Shown here piece by piece: positions 1 to 8,049 of a stretch of DNA of 35,640 nt. A program made the position numbers and the translations under genes. Source of the stretch: Thermohalobaculum sp964576075 (GTDB lineage Bacteria; Pseudomonadota; Alphaproteobacteria; Rhodobacterales; Rhodobacteraceae); NCBI GenBank assembly GCA_964576075.1, contig CAZNTX010000038.1:1-35640 (forward strand). Reading direction: 5' to 3'. The number at the start of each line of letters is the position of its first letter. Positions within the stretch are counted from its first letter, which is position 1. Under the pieces are notes generated by a model that saw nothing but the letters and a program-made list of their open reading frames with translations, ran no database searches and was not told where the DNA came from.

Positions 1-128
1 CCGCCCACCCACCCGGCAGGCGGCGGGCCCCGCCCGCGCCTGCGGGTCGCGCCGCTCTTCTTCCGGGGGGTTTTCGCGCGGGGCGCGAGGCGCTATGGGG
101 GCGGCCCGTGTTGCTGGGAGGGCCGGAG

Positions 129-1046
129 ATGTCCCGCAGACGCCGCGGCCGGCCGGTGGATGGCTGGCTCCTGATCGACAAGCCGGAGGGGGTGTCCTCG
201 GCGGATGTGGTCGCCGCCGCGCGCCGCGCGCTCGATGCGCGCAAGGCCGGCCATGCTGGGACGCTCGACCCGATCGCCACGGGCCTCCTCGCCATCGCGT
301 TCGGGGAGGCCACCAAGACCGTGGCGGTGGCGCAAGAGGGGCTGAAGACCTACCGCTTCACGATCCGGCTCGGGGTCGAGACCGCGACGGACGATTCGGA
401 GGGGGCGCCGGTCGCCGAGAGCCCCATCCGACCGGATGACCGGGAGATCGAGGCGGCGCTGCCGGCCTATGAGGGGGACATCCTGCAGGTCCCGCCCGCG
501 CATTCGGCGGTGAAGGTCGCGGGGCGGCGGGCCTACGATCTCGCCCGTGCCGGGGCGGCGCCCGAGCTCGCCGCGCGGCCGCTCCATGTGGCGAGGCTCG
601 CGCTCGTCGGCCGGCCGGATGCGGATCATGCGGTGCTCGAACTCGTCTGCGGCAAGGGGGGATATGTGCGGGCGATCGCGCGGGATCTCGGACGGGATCT
701 CGGCTGCGGGGCGCATGTGAGCGAGCTCCGGCGGCTCGCGAGCGGGGGGTTCGACATCGCCGACGCGATCGCGATGGCGGAGCTCGAACGGGTGCGTGCG
801 GGCGAGGCGGCCGCCCCGCTCCTGCCGATCGAGGCGGGGCTCGCGGGGCTGCCCGAGATCCGGCTCGCGCCTGCGGTGGCCGAGCGGGTGCGCCGGGGGC
901 AGGCGGTGCCGGTCCCCCCTGGCGCGGCGCCCGACGGCGCGGAGGCCTGGGCGAGCGCGGGCGGGGAGGCGGTGGCGCTCGGCCGGGTCTTGGAGGCGCG
1001 GTTCCGCCCGAGCCGGGTCTTCGTCGCCCCGGAGGAGGCCGGCTGA
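129..1046 (+). CDS. truB: tRNA pseudouridine(55) synthase TruB
   Basis: Makes pseudouridine 55 in the T-loop of tRNAs in the cytoplasm. The 305-residue product has the N-terminal WLLIDKPEGVSS motif and the catalytic block GHAGTLDPIATG, with the nucleophilic Asp at about residue 47. GGYVRAIARDLG near residue 175 is the second conserved TruB motif. A C-terminal PUA-like part follows. I chose the ATG at 129 because GGGAGG lies about 7 bases upstream and the protein then begins just before the conserved core; a GTG at 108 in the same frame would add seven residues. It is the first gene of the conserved truB-rpsO-pnp series. Length and motifs are normal for the family. Confidence 0.96.
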   Translation: MSRRRRGRPVDGWLLIDKPEGVSSADVVAAARRALDARKAGHAGTLDPIATGLLAIAFGEATKTVAVAQEGLKTYRFTIRLGVETATDDSEGAPVAESPIRPDDREIEAALPAYEGDILQVPPAHSAVKVAGRRAYDLARAGAAPELAARPLHVARLALVGRPDADHAVLELVCGKGGYVRAIARDLGRDLGCGAHVSELRRLASGGFDIADAIAMAELERVRAGEAAAPLLPIEAGLAGLPEIRLAPAVAERVRRGQAVPVPPGAAPDGAEAWASAGGEAVALGRVLEARFRPSRVFVAPEEAG

Positions 1047-1087
1047 GCGCCGCGCGCGAAAAACCTCTGGCATTTTGCGGCGCGGGC

Positions 1088-1146
1088 GGGCATAGAGCCC
1101 CATCGTCCGAGTTGGACGAAGCCCCATCCGCGACCGTGCTGGACGG
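1088..1146 (+). promoter_or_regulatory. Structured rpsO leader (three small hairpins)
   Basis: Between truB and rpsO there are three short perfect stems: GGGC/GCCC at 1088-1100 with a 5-base loop, TCGTCC/GGACGA at 1103-1119 with loop GAGTT, and CCGT/ACGG at 1134-1146 with a 5-base loop. S15 is known to repress its own translation through structured leaders in several bacterial groups, including alphaproteobacteria. That this leader is such an S15 target is inference from position and pairing. It could instead be processing or terminator structure after truB. Confidence 0.4.
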
Positions 1147-1200
1147 CATCCCGGCCCTGGCCGCGGGGAGGGCGCGACACCCATCGCCAAGGAGCACACG

Positions 1201-1470
1201 ATGTCGATCACGCCGGAGCGCAAGGACGCGCTCATGAAGGACTTTGCGACGAAGGAGGGCGATACCGGCTCTCCCGAGGTGCAGGTGGCGATCCTGACCG
1301 AGCGGATCACCAACCTGACCGAGCACTTCAAGACGCACAAGAAAGACAACCACTCGCGCCGCGGGCTGCTCAAGATGGTGAGCCAGCGCCGCAAGCTGCT
1401 CGACTATGTGAGGGCGCGCGACGAGGCGCGGTATCGCGACCTGATCGGCCGGCTCGGCATCCGCCGCTGA
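1201..1470 (+). CDS. rpsO: 30S ribosomal protein S15
   Basis: Primary 16S rRNA-binding protein of the small-subunit platform. The 89-residue product matches the family length exactly and carries the signature GDTGSPEVQVAILTERI, followed by the HKKDNHSRRGLL helix and the basic tail IGRLGIRR. AAGGAG at 1189-1194 sits six bases before the ATG. It lies between truB and pnp, as in most proteobacteria. The spacing of about 155 bases to truB holds hairpins that may be an autoregulatory leader. Confidence 0.98.
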   Translation: MSITPERKDALMKDFATKEGDTGSPEVQVAILTERITNLTEHFKTHKKDNHSRRGLLKMVSQRRKLLDYVRARDEARYRDLIGRLGIRR

Positions 1471-1486
1471 GCCGCGCGACGCCGCT

Positions 1487-1505
1487 CCGCGCCCCTGTGG
1501 CGCGG
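1487..1505 (+). terminator. Hairpin after rpsO
   Basis: CCGCGCC (1487-1493) pairs perfectly with GGCGCGG (1499-1505) around a 5-base loop, 16 bases after the rpsO stop. There is no T tract, so it may be a weak terminator or an RNA-processing/stability hairpin. In E. coli the rpsO-pnp gap carries comparable elements. The function here is inferred. Confidence 0.4.
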
Positions 1506-1571
1506 GGCCGTGCGCCCGCCGCCGCCGCGTGCGGCAGAGGGCCGGCGGACACTCCGCGCGCTTCCGTCACA

Positions 1572-1631
1572 CGCCCCGGGACGGCGGGGGCGCAGTAGTC
1601 TCAGGCCCGGGAATGCCCCGAGGGCGGGGCA
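1572..1631 (+). promoter_or_regulatory. pnp leader hairpins
   Basis: Two hairpins lie in the leader just before pnp: CGCCCC (1572-1577) with GGGGCG (1587-1592), and TGCCCC (1614-1619) with GGGGCA (1626-1631). In E. coli the pnp leader is cut by RNase III and PNPase then represses its own synthesis. Whether these stems do the same is inference; the sequence shows only the pairing and the position, about 40 bases before the start codon. Confidence 0.35.
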
Positions 1632-1670
1632 GTGCGCGCATGGGGCGCGCACGGACCGAAGGGAATGGAT

Positions 1671-3797
1671 ATGTTCGAGATCGCACGCCAGTCGATCGAA
1701 TGGGGGGGCGCGACGCTCACCCTCGAGACGGGCAAGATGGCGCGCCAGGCCGATGGCGCGGTCGTGGCGAGCTATGGCGAGACCACTGTGCTCGCCACCG
1801 TCTGCTACGACAAGAAGCAGAAAGAGGGGCAGGACTTCTTCCCCCTCACCGTGAACTACCAGGAGAAGTATTACGCCGCCGGCAAGATCCCCGGCGGCTT
1901 TTTCAAGCGCGAGGCGAAGCCGACCGAGAAGGAGGTGCTGACCTCCCGGCTGATCGACCGGCCGGTGCGGCCGCTCTTCGTCTCCGGCTTCAAGAACGAG
2001 GTGCAGGTGGTCTGCACCGTGCTGAGCCACGATCTCGAGAACGATCCGGACATCGTCGCCATGGTGGCCGCCTCCGCCGCGCTCGTGCTCTCCGGCGCGC
2101 CCTTCATGGGGCCGATCGGCGGCTGCCGCGTGGGCTATGACCGGCAGGGCGAGTATGTGCTCAACCCGACGCTCGACCAGATGGAGGACATGCGCCTCGA
2201 TCTCGTCGTCGCCGGCACCCGCAACGCGGTGATGATGGTCGAATCGGAGGCGTCGGAGCTTTCCGAGCAGGAGATGCTCGGCGCGGTGATGTTCGGCCAC
2301 GAGGCGATCAAGCCGGTGATCGACATGATCATCGCCCTCGCCGAGGAAGCCGCGAAGGAGCCGTTCGACTTCCAGCCGGCGGACCATTCGGTGCTGATGG
2401 CCCGGGTCCGCGCGCTCTCCGAGGCGCCGCTGCGCGATGCCTACGCCACCCTCGACAAGCAGGAGCGGCAGACCAAGCTCGCCGCCGCCAAGGATGCGCT
2501 CCTCGCCGGGCTCTCCGAGGAGGAGAAGGCCGACGGGGACGCCGTCTCGAGCTGCTTCAAGGCGCTCGAGGCCGAGGTGCTCCGCGGCGACGTGATCAAG
2601 ACCGGCAAGCGGATCGACGGCCGCGCGCTCGACACCGTGCGCCCGATCGCCTGCGAGGTCGGCATCCTGCCCCGCACCCACGGCTCGGCGCTCTTCACCC
2701 GCGGCGAGACGCAGGCCCTCGTGGTCACCACCCTCGGCACCGGGGACGACGAGCAGATCATCGACGCGCTCGAGGGCGAGAGCCGGGCGCATTTCATGCT
2801 GCACTACAACTTCCCGCCCTTCTCGGTCGGCGAGGCGCGGCGCATGGGCCCGCCGGGACGGCGCGAGATCGGCCACGGCAAGCTCGCCTGGCGGGCGCTG
2901 CAGGCGGTGCTCCCCGCGCCGACGGAGTTCCCCTACACCACCCGGATCGTCTCCGAGATCACCGAATCGAACGGCTCCTCCTCGATGGCGACCGTCTGCG
3001 GCGCCTCGCTCTCGATGATGAACGCGGGCGTGCCGCTCAAGAGCCCGGTGGCCGGCGTCGCCATGGGCCTGATCCTCGAGGAGGGCGGCGAGTTCGCGGT
3101 GCTGACCGACATCCTCGGCGACGAGGACCATCTCGGCGACATGGACTTCAAGGTCGCCGGCACCGCGGCGGGCATCACCTCGCTGCAGATGGACATCAAG
3201 GTCGCCGGCATCACCGCCGAGATCATGGAGCAGGCGCTCGCCCAGGCGAAGGACGGGCGGCTGCACATCCTCGGCGAGATGGCCAAGGCGCTCACCGAGG
3301 CGGGGGATTTCTCGGTCCACGCGCCCCGCATCGAGACCATGCAGATCAACCCGGACAAGATCCGCGAAGTGATCGGCTCGGGCGGCAAGGTGATCCGCGG
3401 CATCGTCGAGGAGTCGGGCGCGAAGGTCGACATCAACGACGAGGGCATCATCAAGATCGCCTCGCCGGACGCCGCCTGCATCGAGAAGGCCATGGAGATG
3501 ATCAACTCGATCGTCGCCGAGCCGGAGATCGGCCGGATCTACACCGGCAAGGTGGTGAAGATCATGGATTTCGGCGCCTTCGTGAACTTCTTCGGCAAGC
3601 GCGACGGGCTCGTGCACGTCTCCCAGATGTCCTGGGAGCGCGGGGCCCAGCCGAAGGACCTCGTGAAGGAGGGCCAGGAGGTCAAGGTGAAGCTCCTCGG
3701 CTTCGACGATCGCGGCAAGGTCCGCCTCTCCATGAAGGTCGTCGACCAGAAGACCGGCAAGGAGATCTCGAAGGACGAGGCCCAGCCCGCCGAGTGA
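1671..3797 (+). CDS. pnp: Polyribonucleotide nucleotidyltransferase (PNPase)
   Basis: Phosphorolytic 3'-to-5' exoribonuclease that degrades mRNA and is often part of the degradosome. The 708-residue protein has the full architecture: first RNase PH domain (IEWGGATLTLETGKMARQ at the start), an alpha-helical linker near 240-320, a second RNase PH domain with FNFPPFSVGE-type and RREIGHGKLA motifs, a KH domain (IREVIGSGGKVIRGI, about 565-580) and a C-terminal S1 domain (GRIYTGKVVKIMDFGAFV, about 623-690). I chose the ATG at 1671 because AAGGGA at 1659-1664 is six bases away; an ATG at 1665 touches that ribosome site and a GTG at 1632 adds unconserved residues. It closes the truB-rpsO-pnp series. 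Confidence 0.97.
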   Translation: MFEIARQSIEWGGATLTLETGKMARQADGAVVASYGETTVLATVCYDKKQKEGQDFFPLTVNYQEKYYAAGKIPGGFFKREAKPTEKEVLTSRLIDRPVRPLFVSGFKNEVQVVCTVLSHDLENDPDIVAMVAASAALVLSGAPFMGPIGGCRVGYDRQGEYVLNPTLDQMEDMRLDLVVAGTRNAVMMVESEASELSEQEMLGAVMFGHEAIKPVIDMIIALAEEAAKEPFDFQPADHSVLMARVRALSEAPLRDAYATLDKQERQTKLAAAKDALLAGLSEEEKADGDAVSSCFKALEAEVLRGDVIKTGKRIDGRALDTVRPIACEVGILPRTHGSALFTRGETQALVVTTLGTGDDEQIIDALEGESRAHFMLHYNFPPFSVGEARRMGPPGRREIGHGKLAWRALQAVLPAPTEFPYTTRIVSEITESNGSSSMATVCGASLSMMNAGVPLKSPVAGVAMGLILEEGGEFAVLTDILGDEDHLGDMDFKVAGTAAGITSLQMDIKVAGITAEIMEQALAQAKDGRLHILGEMAKALTEAGDFSVHAPRIETMQINPDKIREVIGSGGKVIRGIVEESGAKVDINDEGIIKIASPDAACIEKAMEMINSIVAEPEIGRIYTGKVVKIMDFGAFVNFFGKRDGLVHVSQMSWERGAQPKDLVKEGQEVKVKLLGFDDRGKVRLSMKVVDQKTGKEISKDEAQPAE

Positions 3798-3801
3798 CCC
3801 G

Positions 3802-3819
3802 GGCGGCCCTTGCGCCGCC
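3802..3819. terminator. Hairpin between convergent pnp and LysR genes
   Basis: GGCGGC (3802-3807) pairs with GCCGCC (3814-3819) around a 6-base loop, filling the 22-base gap between two convergent stop codons. The position suits a bidirectional terminator, but neither side has a T run. Confidence 0.4.
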
Positions 3820-4746
3820 TCACCCCCTCGCGCGGACCGGCGCGGGGGGGCCCACCGCCGAGGTGCCCTCCGCCGCCACCTCCTCGAACAGCCAGTCGCA
3901 GACGGCCCGGATCGTCGGGCAGCGGGCCCGCGTCTCCGGGTAGGCGACCGAATAGATCGTGATCGCCGGGATCTCGGTCTCGAAGAGGCGGACGAGCCGG
4001 CCAGAGGCGACCGTGCTCCGGGCCATCGCGTCATAGGCGAGCGCCACCCCCTGCCCGTTCTCCGCCGCGACGAGCGAGAGCTCGCAATGGGCGAGCACCG
4101 GGCCCCGCGGCAATTCCGGCGCCGCCACCCCCGCGCGGGCGAACCACTCCCCCCAGGCATCCATCACTTCGGCATGGATGAGGCGCGCCCGGGCGAGATC
4201 GGCCGGACGGCGAAGCCCCTCCCGCGCGACGAGCCCGCCGGCCGCGACCGGGTATTGCACCGAGCGCATCAGCGGCAGCACCGCGGCCCCGTCGACCGGC
4301 GCATCCCCCCAGTGGATGACGATATCGGCCCCGTTGGTCGCGAAATCGGTGGAGGGGGCGCCATGGGAGACGGTCACGGAGATGCGCTCCCCGCCCGGCA
4401 GCCGGTCGAGCCGCGGCACCAGCCAGCGCGCGGCGAAGCCCGGGGTGCAGTGGACCGTGAGCGGCCCCTCGGCCATCGCCTCCGAGACGCCGCGGGTGCT
4501 CGCGTCGAGCCCGTCGAGGAGCGCGGTCAACTCGCGCGCATAGGCCGCCCCGGCCTCGGTCAGCGCGAGACCCCCGGGCGCGCGGCGGAAGAGCCCGCAG
4601 CCCAGATGCGCCTCTAGCGCGCGCACCTGGTGGCTGATCGCCGAGGGGGTGACCGCGATCTCGTCGGCGGCACGGCGAAAGCTGCCGTGCCGCGCCGCGG
4701 CCTCGAAGGCGCGGATCGCCGGGAGCGGTGGCAGGCGGCGCTTCAT
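3820..4746 (-). CDS. LysR-family transcriptional regulator (GcvA-like)
   Basis: DNA-binding regulator of 308 residues. The N-terminal winged helix-turn-helix reads PPLPAIRAFEAAARHGSF, RRAADEIAVTPSAISHQ and RALEAHLG (residues 6-50), typical of the GcvA branch of LysR proteins. The remainder is a periplasmic-binding-protein-like effector domain, with the GcvA-type ADIVIHWGDA stretch near residue 140. It is divergent from the secreted cupin gene at 4844, with 97 bases between the start codons; LysR regulators often control their divergent neighbour, which is the main hint to its role. The effector is unknown. It converges with pnp. Confidence 0.88.
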   Translation of the reverse strand: MKRRLPPLPAIRAFEAAARHGSFRRAADEIAVTPSAISHQVRALEAHLGCGLFRRAPGGLALTEAGAAYARELTALLDGLDASTRGVSEAMAEGPLTVHCTPGFAARWLVPRLDRLPGGERISVTVSHGAPSTDFATNGADIVIHWGDAPVDGAAVLPLMRSVQYPVAAGGLVAREGLRRPADLARARLIHAEVMDAWGEWFARAGVAAPELPRGPVLAHCELSLVAAENGQGVALAYDAMARSTVASGRLVRLFETEIPAITIYSVAYPETRARCPTIRAVCDWLFEEVAAEGTSAVGPPAPVRARG

Positions 4747-4787
4747 GCCGGGCGAGCCCCGTTCATCGGCCGGTGAAAAGCTCTCGT

Positions 4788-4812
4788 TAGGCCCATGACA
4801 CCCGTGAGCCTA
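4788..4812. promoter_or_regulatory. Candidate LysR operator (inverted repeat)
   Basis: TAGGC (4788-4792) is repeated inverted as GCCTA (4808-4812), 15 bases apart, in the divergent spacer between the LysR and cupin genes. Interrupted dyads of this kind are typical LysR recognition sites. The arms are only five bases long, so chance is not excluded. Confidence 0.3.
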
Positions 4813-4843
4813 GCATGGCGGGAGACAGAAAAGGAGGCTCCCC

Positions 4844-5263
4844 ATGCCAATCGCCGCCAGCCGGCCCGGTCTCGCCGCCCTGCTCGCCCTCGCCGCCGGG
4901 GTCGGGATCGGCGCCGCCGCCACCGCGCCCACCGAGCACAAGGGGCTCGAGGTCGCCAATCTCGGCGTGATCCCGCCCGCCTCGATGGAGACGACCGTCG
5001 GCCTCGAGGGCCACAAGCTCCAGCTTCGCGCGATCACCATCATGCCGGGCGGCCAGATCGCCAAGCATTCGCACGCCAACCGGCCCGGCCTCGTCAAGGT
5101 GATCTCGGGCGAGTGGATCGAGGGACGGGAGAGCGGCGAGCGCGCCTTCGCCGCCGCGGGCTCGGACGGCATCGTCGAGGACGAGGACACGGTGCACTGG
5201 TTCTACAACCGCGGCGACACGCCGGCGACCGCCATCGTCTGCGACGTCACCCCGGTCGACTGA
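4844..5263 (+). CDS. Exported small cupin-domain protein
   Basis: 139-residue protein with a probable signal peptide (residues 1-26, hydrophobic LAALLALAAGVGIGAAATA). A single cupin barrel follows: GGQIAKHSHANRPGLVKVISG gives the first cupin motif with two His, and DEDTVHWFYNRGDTPA the second with another His, so a metal site is plausible. AAGGAGG at 4831-4837 precedes the ATG by six bases. It is divergent from a LysR gene that may control it. The substrate and reaction are unknown; a periplasmic sensor or a small metal-dependent enzyme are both possible. Confidence 0.8.
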   Translation: MPIAASRPGLAALLALAAGVGIGAAATAPTEHKGLEVANLGVIPPASMETTVGLEGHKLQLRAITIMPGGQIAKHSHANRPGLVKVISGEWIEGRESGERAFAAAGSDGIVEDEDTVHWFYNRGDTPATAIVCDVTPVD

Positions 5264-5272
5264 GCCCGCCCA

Positions 5273-5296
5273 CCGCCTGGCCCCAGGGCCGGGCGG
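5273..5296 (+). terminator. Strong hairpin after the cupin gene
   Basis: A 10-bp stem with one T-G wobble (5273-5282 with 5287-5296) and a 4-base loop begins ten bases after the cupin stop codon. No T run follows, so it is a terminator-like hairpin rather than a textbook intrinsic terminator. It separates the cupin gene from the oxidase gene. Confidence 0.5.
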
Positions 5297-5373
5297 CAAA
5301 CCCGATTGTCGCAGGTGGCTTTCCGCAAGGCGTTCTCACACCTAGTTTTTTCCGTGAAACATAGGAGGATGCC

Positions 5374-6021
5374 ATGCTCGACCAGACCCCGCAGCGCCCC
5401 GAGGCGCCGACCGAGACCCACCACGTCCCGCGCGACATCCACGACCGGATCGCGCTGCGCCTCGTGAAGTTCATGCGCGTCTTCGCCGACGCCTTTTTCG
5501 CCAAGCGCTACGGCCACCGGGCGGTGGTGCTCGAGACGGTGGCGGCGGTGCCGGGCATGGTCGGCGGGCTGTTGCAGCATCTGAAGGCGATCCGCCACAT
5601 CCGCGAGGACCAGGACTGGATCCGCGAGCTGCTCGACGAGGCGGAGAACGAGCGGATGCATCTGATGACCTTCATCAAGGTCGCGCAGCCGACGCTGTTC
5701 GAGCGCCTCGTGATCATGGTCGCGCAGGCGATCTTCTTCAATTGCTACTTCTTCCTCTACCTCTTCGCCCCGCGCACCGCGCATCGGGTGGTGGGCTATC
5801 TCGAGTAGGAGGCGGTGGTGAGCTACACCCAGTATCTCGCCGAGATCGACGCCGGGCGGCAGGAGAACGTCCCCGCGCCCCGGCTCGCGATCGACTATTG
5901 GGGGCTCTCCCCGGATGCGCGGCTGCGCGAGGTGGTGGTGGCCGTCCGCGCCGACGAGGCGCATCACCGCGACACCAATCACGGCTTCGCCGACGCGATC
6001 GTGGAGCGCCGCGCGCCCTAA
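5374..6021 (+). pseudogene. aox: Alternative oxidase (AOX) with in-frame amber codon
   Basis: A ubiquinol oxidase of the diiron alternative-oxidase family, which passes electrons from quinol to oxygen without proton pumping. Read through, the frame gives 215 residues, normal for bacterial AOX. It carries LETVAAVPGM, NERMHLMTF (ExxH) and RADEAHHRDTNHGFAD (ExxH). Codon 145 (5806-5808) is TAG exactly where the conserved LEEEA block needs a Glu: the sequence reads GYLE-stop-EAVVSYTQYLAEID, in the same frame on both sides. One G-to-T change from GAG explains it. The 144-residue product would lack the last Glu and His ligands and be inactive. AGGAGG at 5363-5368 gives a strong ribosome site. It is either a recent nonsense mutation or a sequencing error. 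Confidence 0.85.
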
Positions 6022-6917
6022 GCCTTGGCGGCGCGCCGGCGCTCGGCGGCGGCGGCGCGCCCGCGGGCGATCTGCACCGCGAGGATGCCCGCCATGATGA
6101 CGGCGACGCCCGCCATGTCGAGCGGGCCGAGCGGCTCGCCGAGCAGGAGGGCCGCGATCGCCACCCCGAGAAAGGGGTTGAGGAAGTGGAAGGTCGCCGC
6201 CCGCGTCGCCCCAACCCGGTTGACCAGGACGAACCAGATCCAGGTGGCCGCGAGCCCCGGCACCAGCGTCGTGTAGACGAAGGCGGCGGCGAGGCGCCAG
6301 GTGGGGGTGACGGCGATCTCCTCCGTCGCGAGCGCCGCGACCCCGAGCGCCACCGCCCCGATCAGCATCTGCAGGCCGACGACCATGAGGAGATTGCCCC
6401 CTGAGGAGGCGCCGCGCACCGCGAGCGTCGCGGCGGTGAGCGCCAGGACCCCGAGGACGCAATAGACGAGCCCCTCCGGATCCGCCCCCGCCTCGATCCG
6501 CGTGCCCATGATGAGGGCGACGCCGAAGAGCCCCGCGCCGAGCCCCGCCGTGCCGAGCACCCCGATCCGCTCGCCGAGGAAGGCCCAGCAGGCGAGCGCG
6601 ACGAGGAGCGGCAGGGTCGAGGCGACGATGGCCGCGAGCGAGGCCTCCACCGTCTGCATGGCAACGAAGTTGAGCCCGAGATAGAGCGCGTTCTGGCAGA
6701 GCCCGAAGATGGCCGTCGCCCGCCACTGCCCGCGCGTGAGCCGCCAGGACTGCCCCTGTGCCCGGGCGATGGCGATGGCGATGGCCCCCGAGATCAGGAA
6801 GCGCACCGCGAGGGTGGCGAGCGGCGAGGCGTCGGCCACGATGATCCGCGCCGAGGTGAAGGCCGAGGACCACATGGTCGCGAAGGCGAGGCCGAGCAGG
6901 ATGGCGCGGATGTCCAT
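6018..6917 (-). CDS. EamA/DMT-superfamily permease
   Basis: Inner-membrane transporter of the drug/metabolite transporter superfamily: 299 residues with about ten hydrophobic segments in two EamA halves. The first half starts ILLGLAFATMWSSAFTSARII and ends with GLGAGLFGVALIMG; the second holds FVYTTLVPGLAATWIWF and ends in MAGVAVIMAGILAVQIARG. I chose the ATG at 6917 because the next 31 codons upstream are Arg-rich and unlike the family, and because a purine-rich GGAAGGGG site precedes it. The stop codon overlaps that of the oxidase gene on the other strand. The substrate cannot be predicted. Confidence 0.88.
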   Translation of the reverse strand: MDIRAILLGLAFATMWSSAFTSARIIVADASPLATLAVRFLISGAIAIAIARAQGQSWRLTRGQWRATAIFGLCQNALYLGLNFVAMQTVEASLAAIVASTLPLLVALACWAFLGERIGVLGTAGLGAGLFGVALIMGTRIEAGADPEGLVYCVLGVLALTAATLAVRGASSGGNLLMVVGLQMLIGAVALGVAALATEEIAVTPTWRLAAAFVYTTLVPGLAATWIWFVLVNRVGATRAATFHFLNPFLGVAIAALLLGEPLGPLDMAGVAVIMAGILAVQIARGRAAAAERRRAAKA

Positions 6918-7021
6918 GGGGTCCCCTTCCCGTGTCCGTCGGGCGTATCGCGCGGCGCGGGCGCGTGCAAGCCGGTCGCGGGAGAGGTATAGTCGCGCCA
7001 CGGATCGCATGGGGGGACAGG

Positions 7022-7978
7022 ATGGCGGAGTATAGCTTCACCGAGCGGGGCGCCCACGAGGCGGGGTTCTCGCAGGTGTTCCACGAGCGGCTGGTGCCGA
7101 TCCTCGAGCGCCACGAGGCGGAGCGCGAGGGGCTGAAGCGCAAGGCGCAGCGGTGGATGGCCGGCCTGGGCGTCGCCGGGGTCGGCGGGGTCGGCGCGGG
7201 CTTCGGCTTCGAGCAGGAGATGGTCGGGGTGATGTCCGGCGCCGTTGGCGGAATCGGGGCCTTCGGCGCGAAATCGGTCTACGAGAAGCGCTGGCAGTCC
7301 GGGCTCGGGCGGGAGATCCTGCCGATCCTCTGCGAGTTCCTCGGCGAGATGCGCTATGGCGAACAGCGGGTCTCGCCCGCGCCCTTCGAGCGGCTCGGCT
7401 GCGTGCCGAGCTTTCACCGATCGAGCCTCGAGGACCCCGTGACCGGCACCCACAAGGGCCTCGACTGGGCGGTGACGGAGGCGACGCTCAGCCGCCGCAC
7501 CCGCGACAGCAAGGGGCGGACCAAGACCACCACCGTCTTCCGCGGCCTGCTCTTCCAGATCGCCGTCGACAACCCCGCGCCGCGGATCTTCTTCGGGCGC
7601 GACCGGGGCTCGATGCTCAACTGGCTCTCCGAGAGCTTCTCCTCGACCCGCTCCGGGCTCGACAAGATCGAGGTGCCGGACGCGGAGTTCGAGCGGATCT
7701 ACGAGGTCTATGCCGACGATCCGCAGGCGGCGCGGGACTACATCACCCCGGGCCTCGTCGAGGGGCTGAAGCTCGTGGCCGAGCACGAGGTGGGCGAGAG
7801 CTATGTCGGCTGCGCCTTCGAGGGGGACTGGTTCTACATCGCGCTGCCGCGCAGCCACGGCTTCCTCTCGCTCGGGAGCCTGTTCCGCCCGACCCACGAC
7901 ATCGAGGAGGACCTGCATGCCGCGCTCTGGGATCTCGACATGCCCCGCCGGGTGATCGACGCGCTCACGGGGCGCTGA
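7022..7978 (+). CDS. DUF3137 family membrane-associated protein
   Basis: 318 residues. Residues 50-90 form a Gly-rich hydrophobic stretch, probably one or two membrane segments. The rest matches what I know of DUF3137: TVFRGLLFQIAVDN, then a stretch of Asp/Glu-flanked segments (KIEVPDAEFERIYEVYADD), ITPGLVEGL and DWFYIALPRS near the end. The family has no established function; members are often near magnesium or membrane-stress genes, but nothing here supports that. The ATG at 7022 is preceded by a G-rich run; the same frame extends upstream to 6932 but that part is basic and low-complexity. Confidence 0.82.
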   Translation: MAEYSFTERGAHEAGFSQVFHERLVPILERHEAEREGLKRKAQRWMAGLGVAGVGGVGAGFGFEQEMVGVMSGAVGGIGAFGAKSVYEKRWQSGLGREILPILCEFLGEMRYGEQRVSPAPFERLGCVPSFHRSSLEDPVTGTHKGLDWAVTEATLSRRTRDSKGRTKTTTVFRGLLFQIAVDNPAPRIFFGRDRGSMLNWLSESFSSTRSGLDKIEVPDAEFERIYEVYADDPQAARDYITPGLVEGLKLVAEHEVGESYVGCAFEGDWFYIALPRSHGFLSLGSLFRPTHDIEEDLHAALWDLDMPRRVIDALTGR

Positions 7979-8049
7979 GCGGGAGACAGGGGCGGCGGTG
8001 CGTGGCATAGTGCCGCCGCGGAAGGCTGGATGGAGAGGGGGAGTCGGGC

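Noticed and set aside
1404..4160. Open frame of 918 codons antisense to pnp
   Set aside because: Lacks any motif, runs across rpsO and pnp, and is explained by high GC codon bias.
5806..5808. Amber codon as a recoded sense codon
   Set aside because: Other genes here (permease, ChrR-like, SDR) end at TAG at normal lengths, so TAG is a working stop; no readthrough element is visible.
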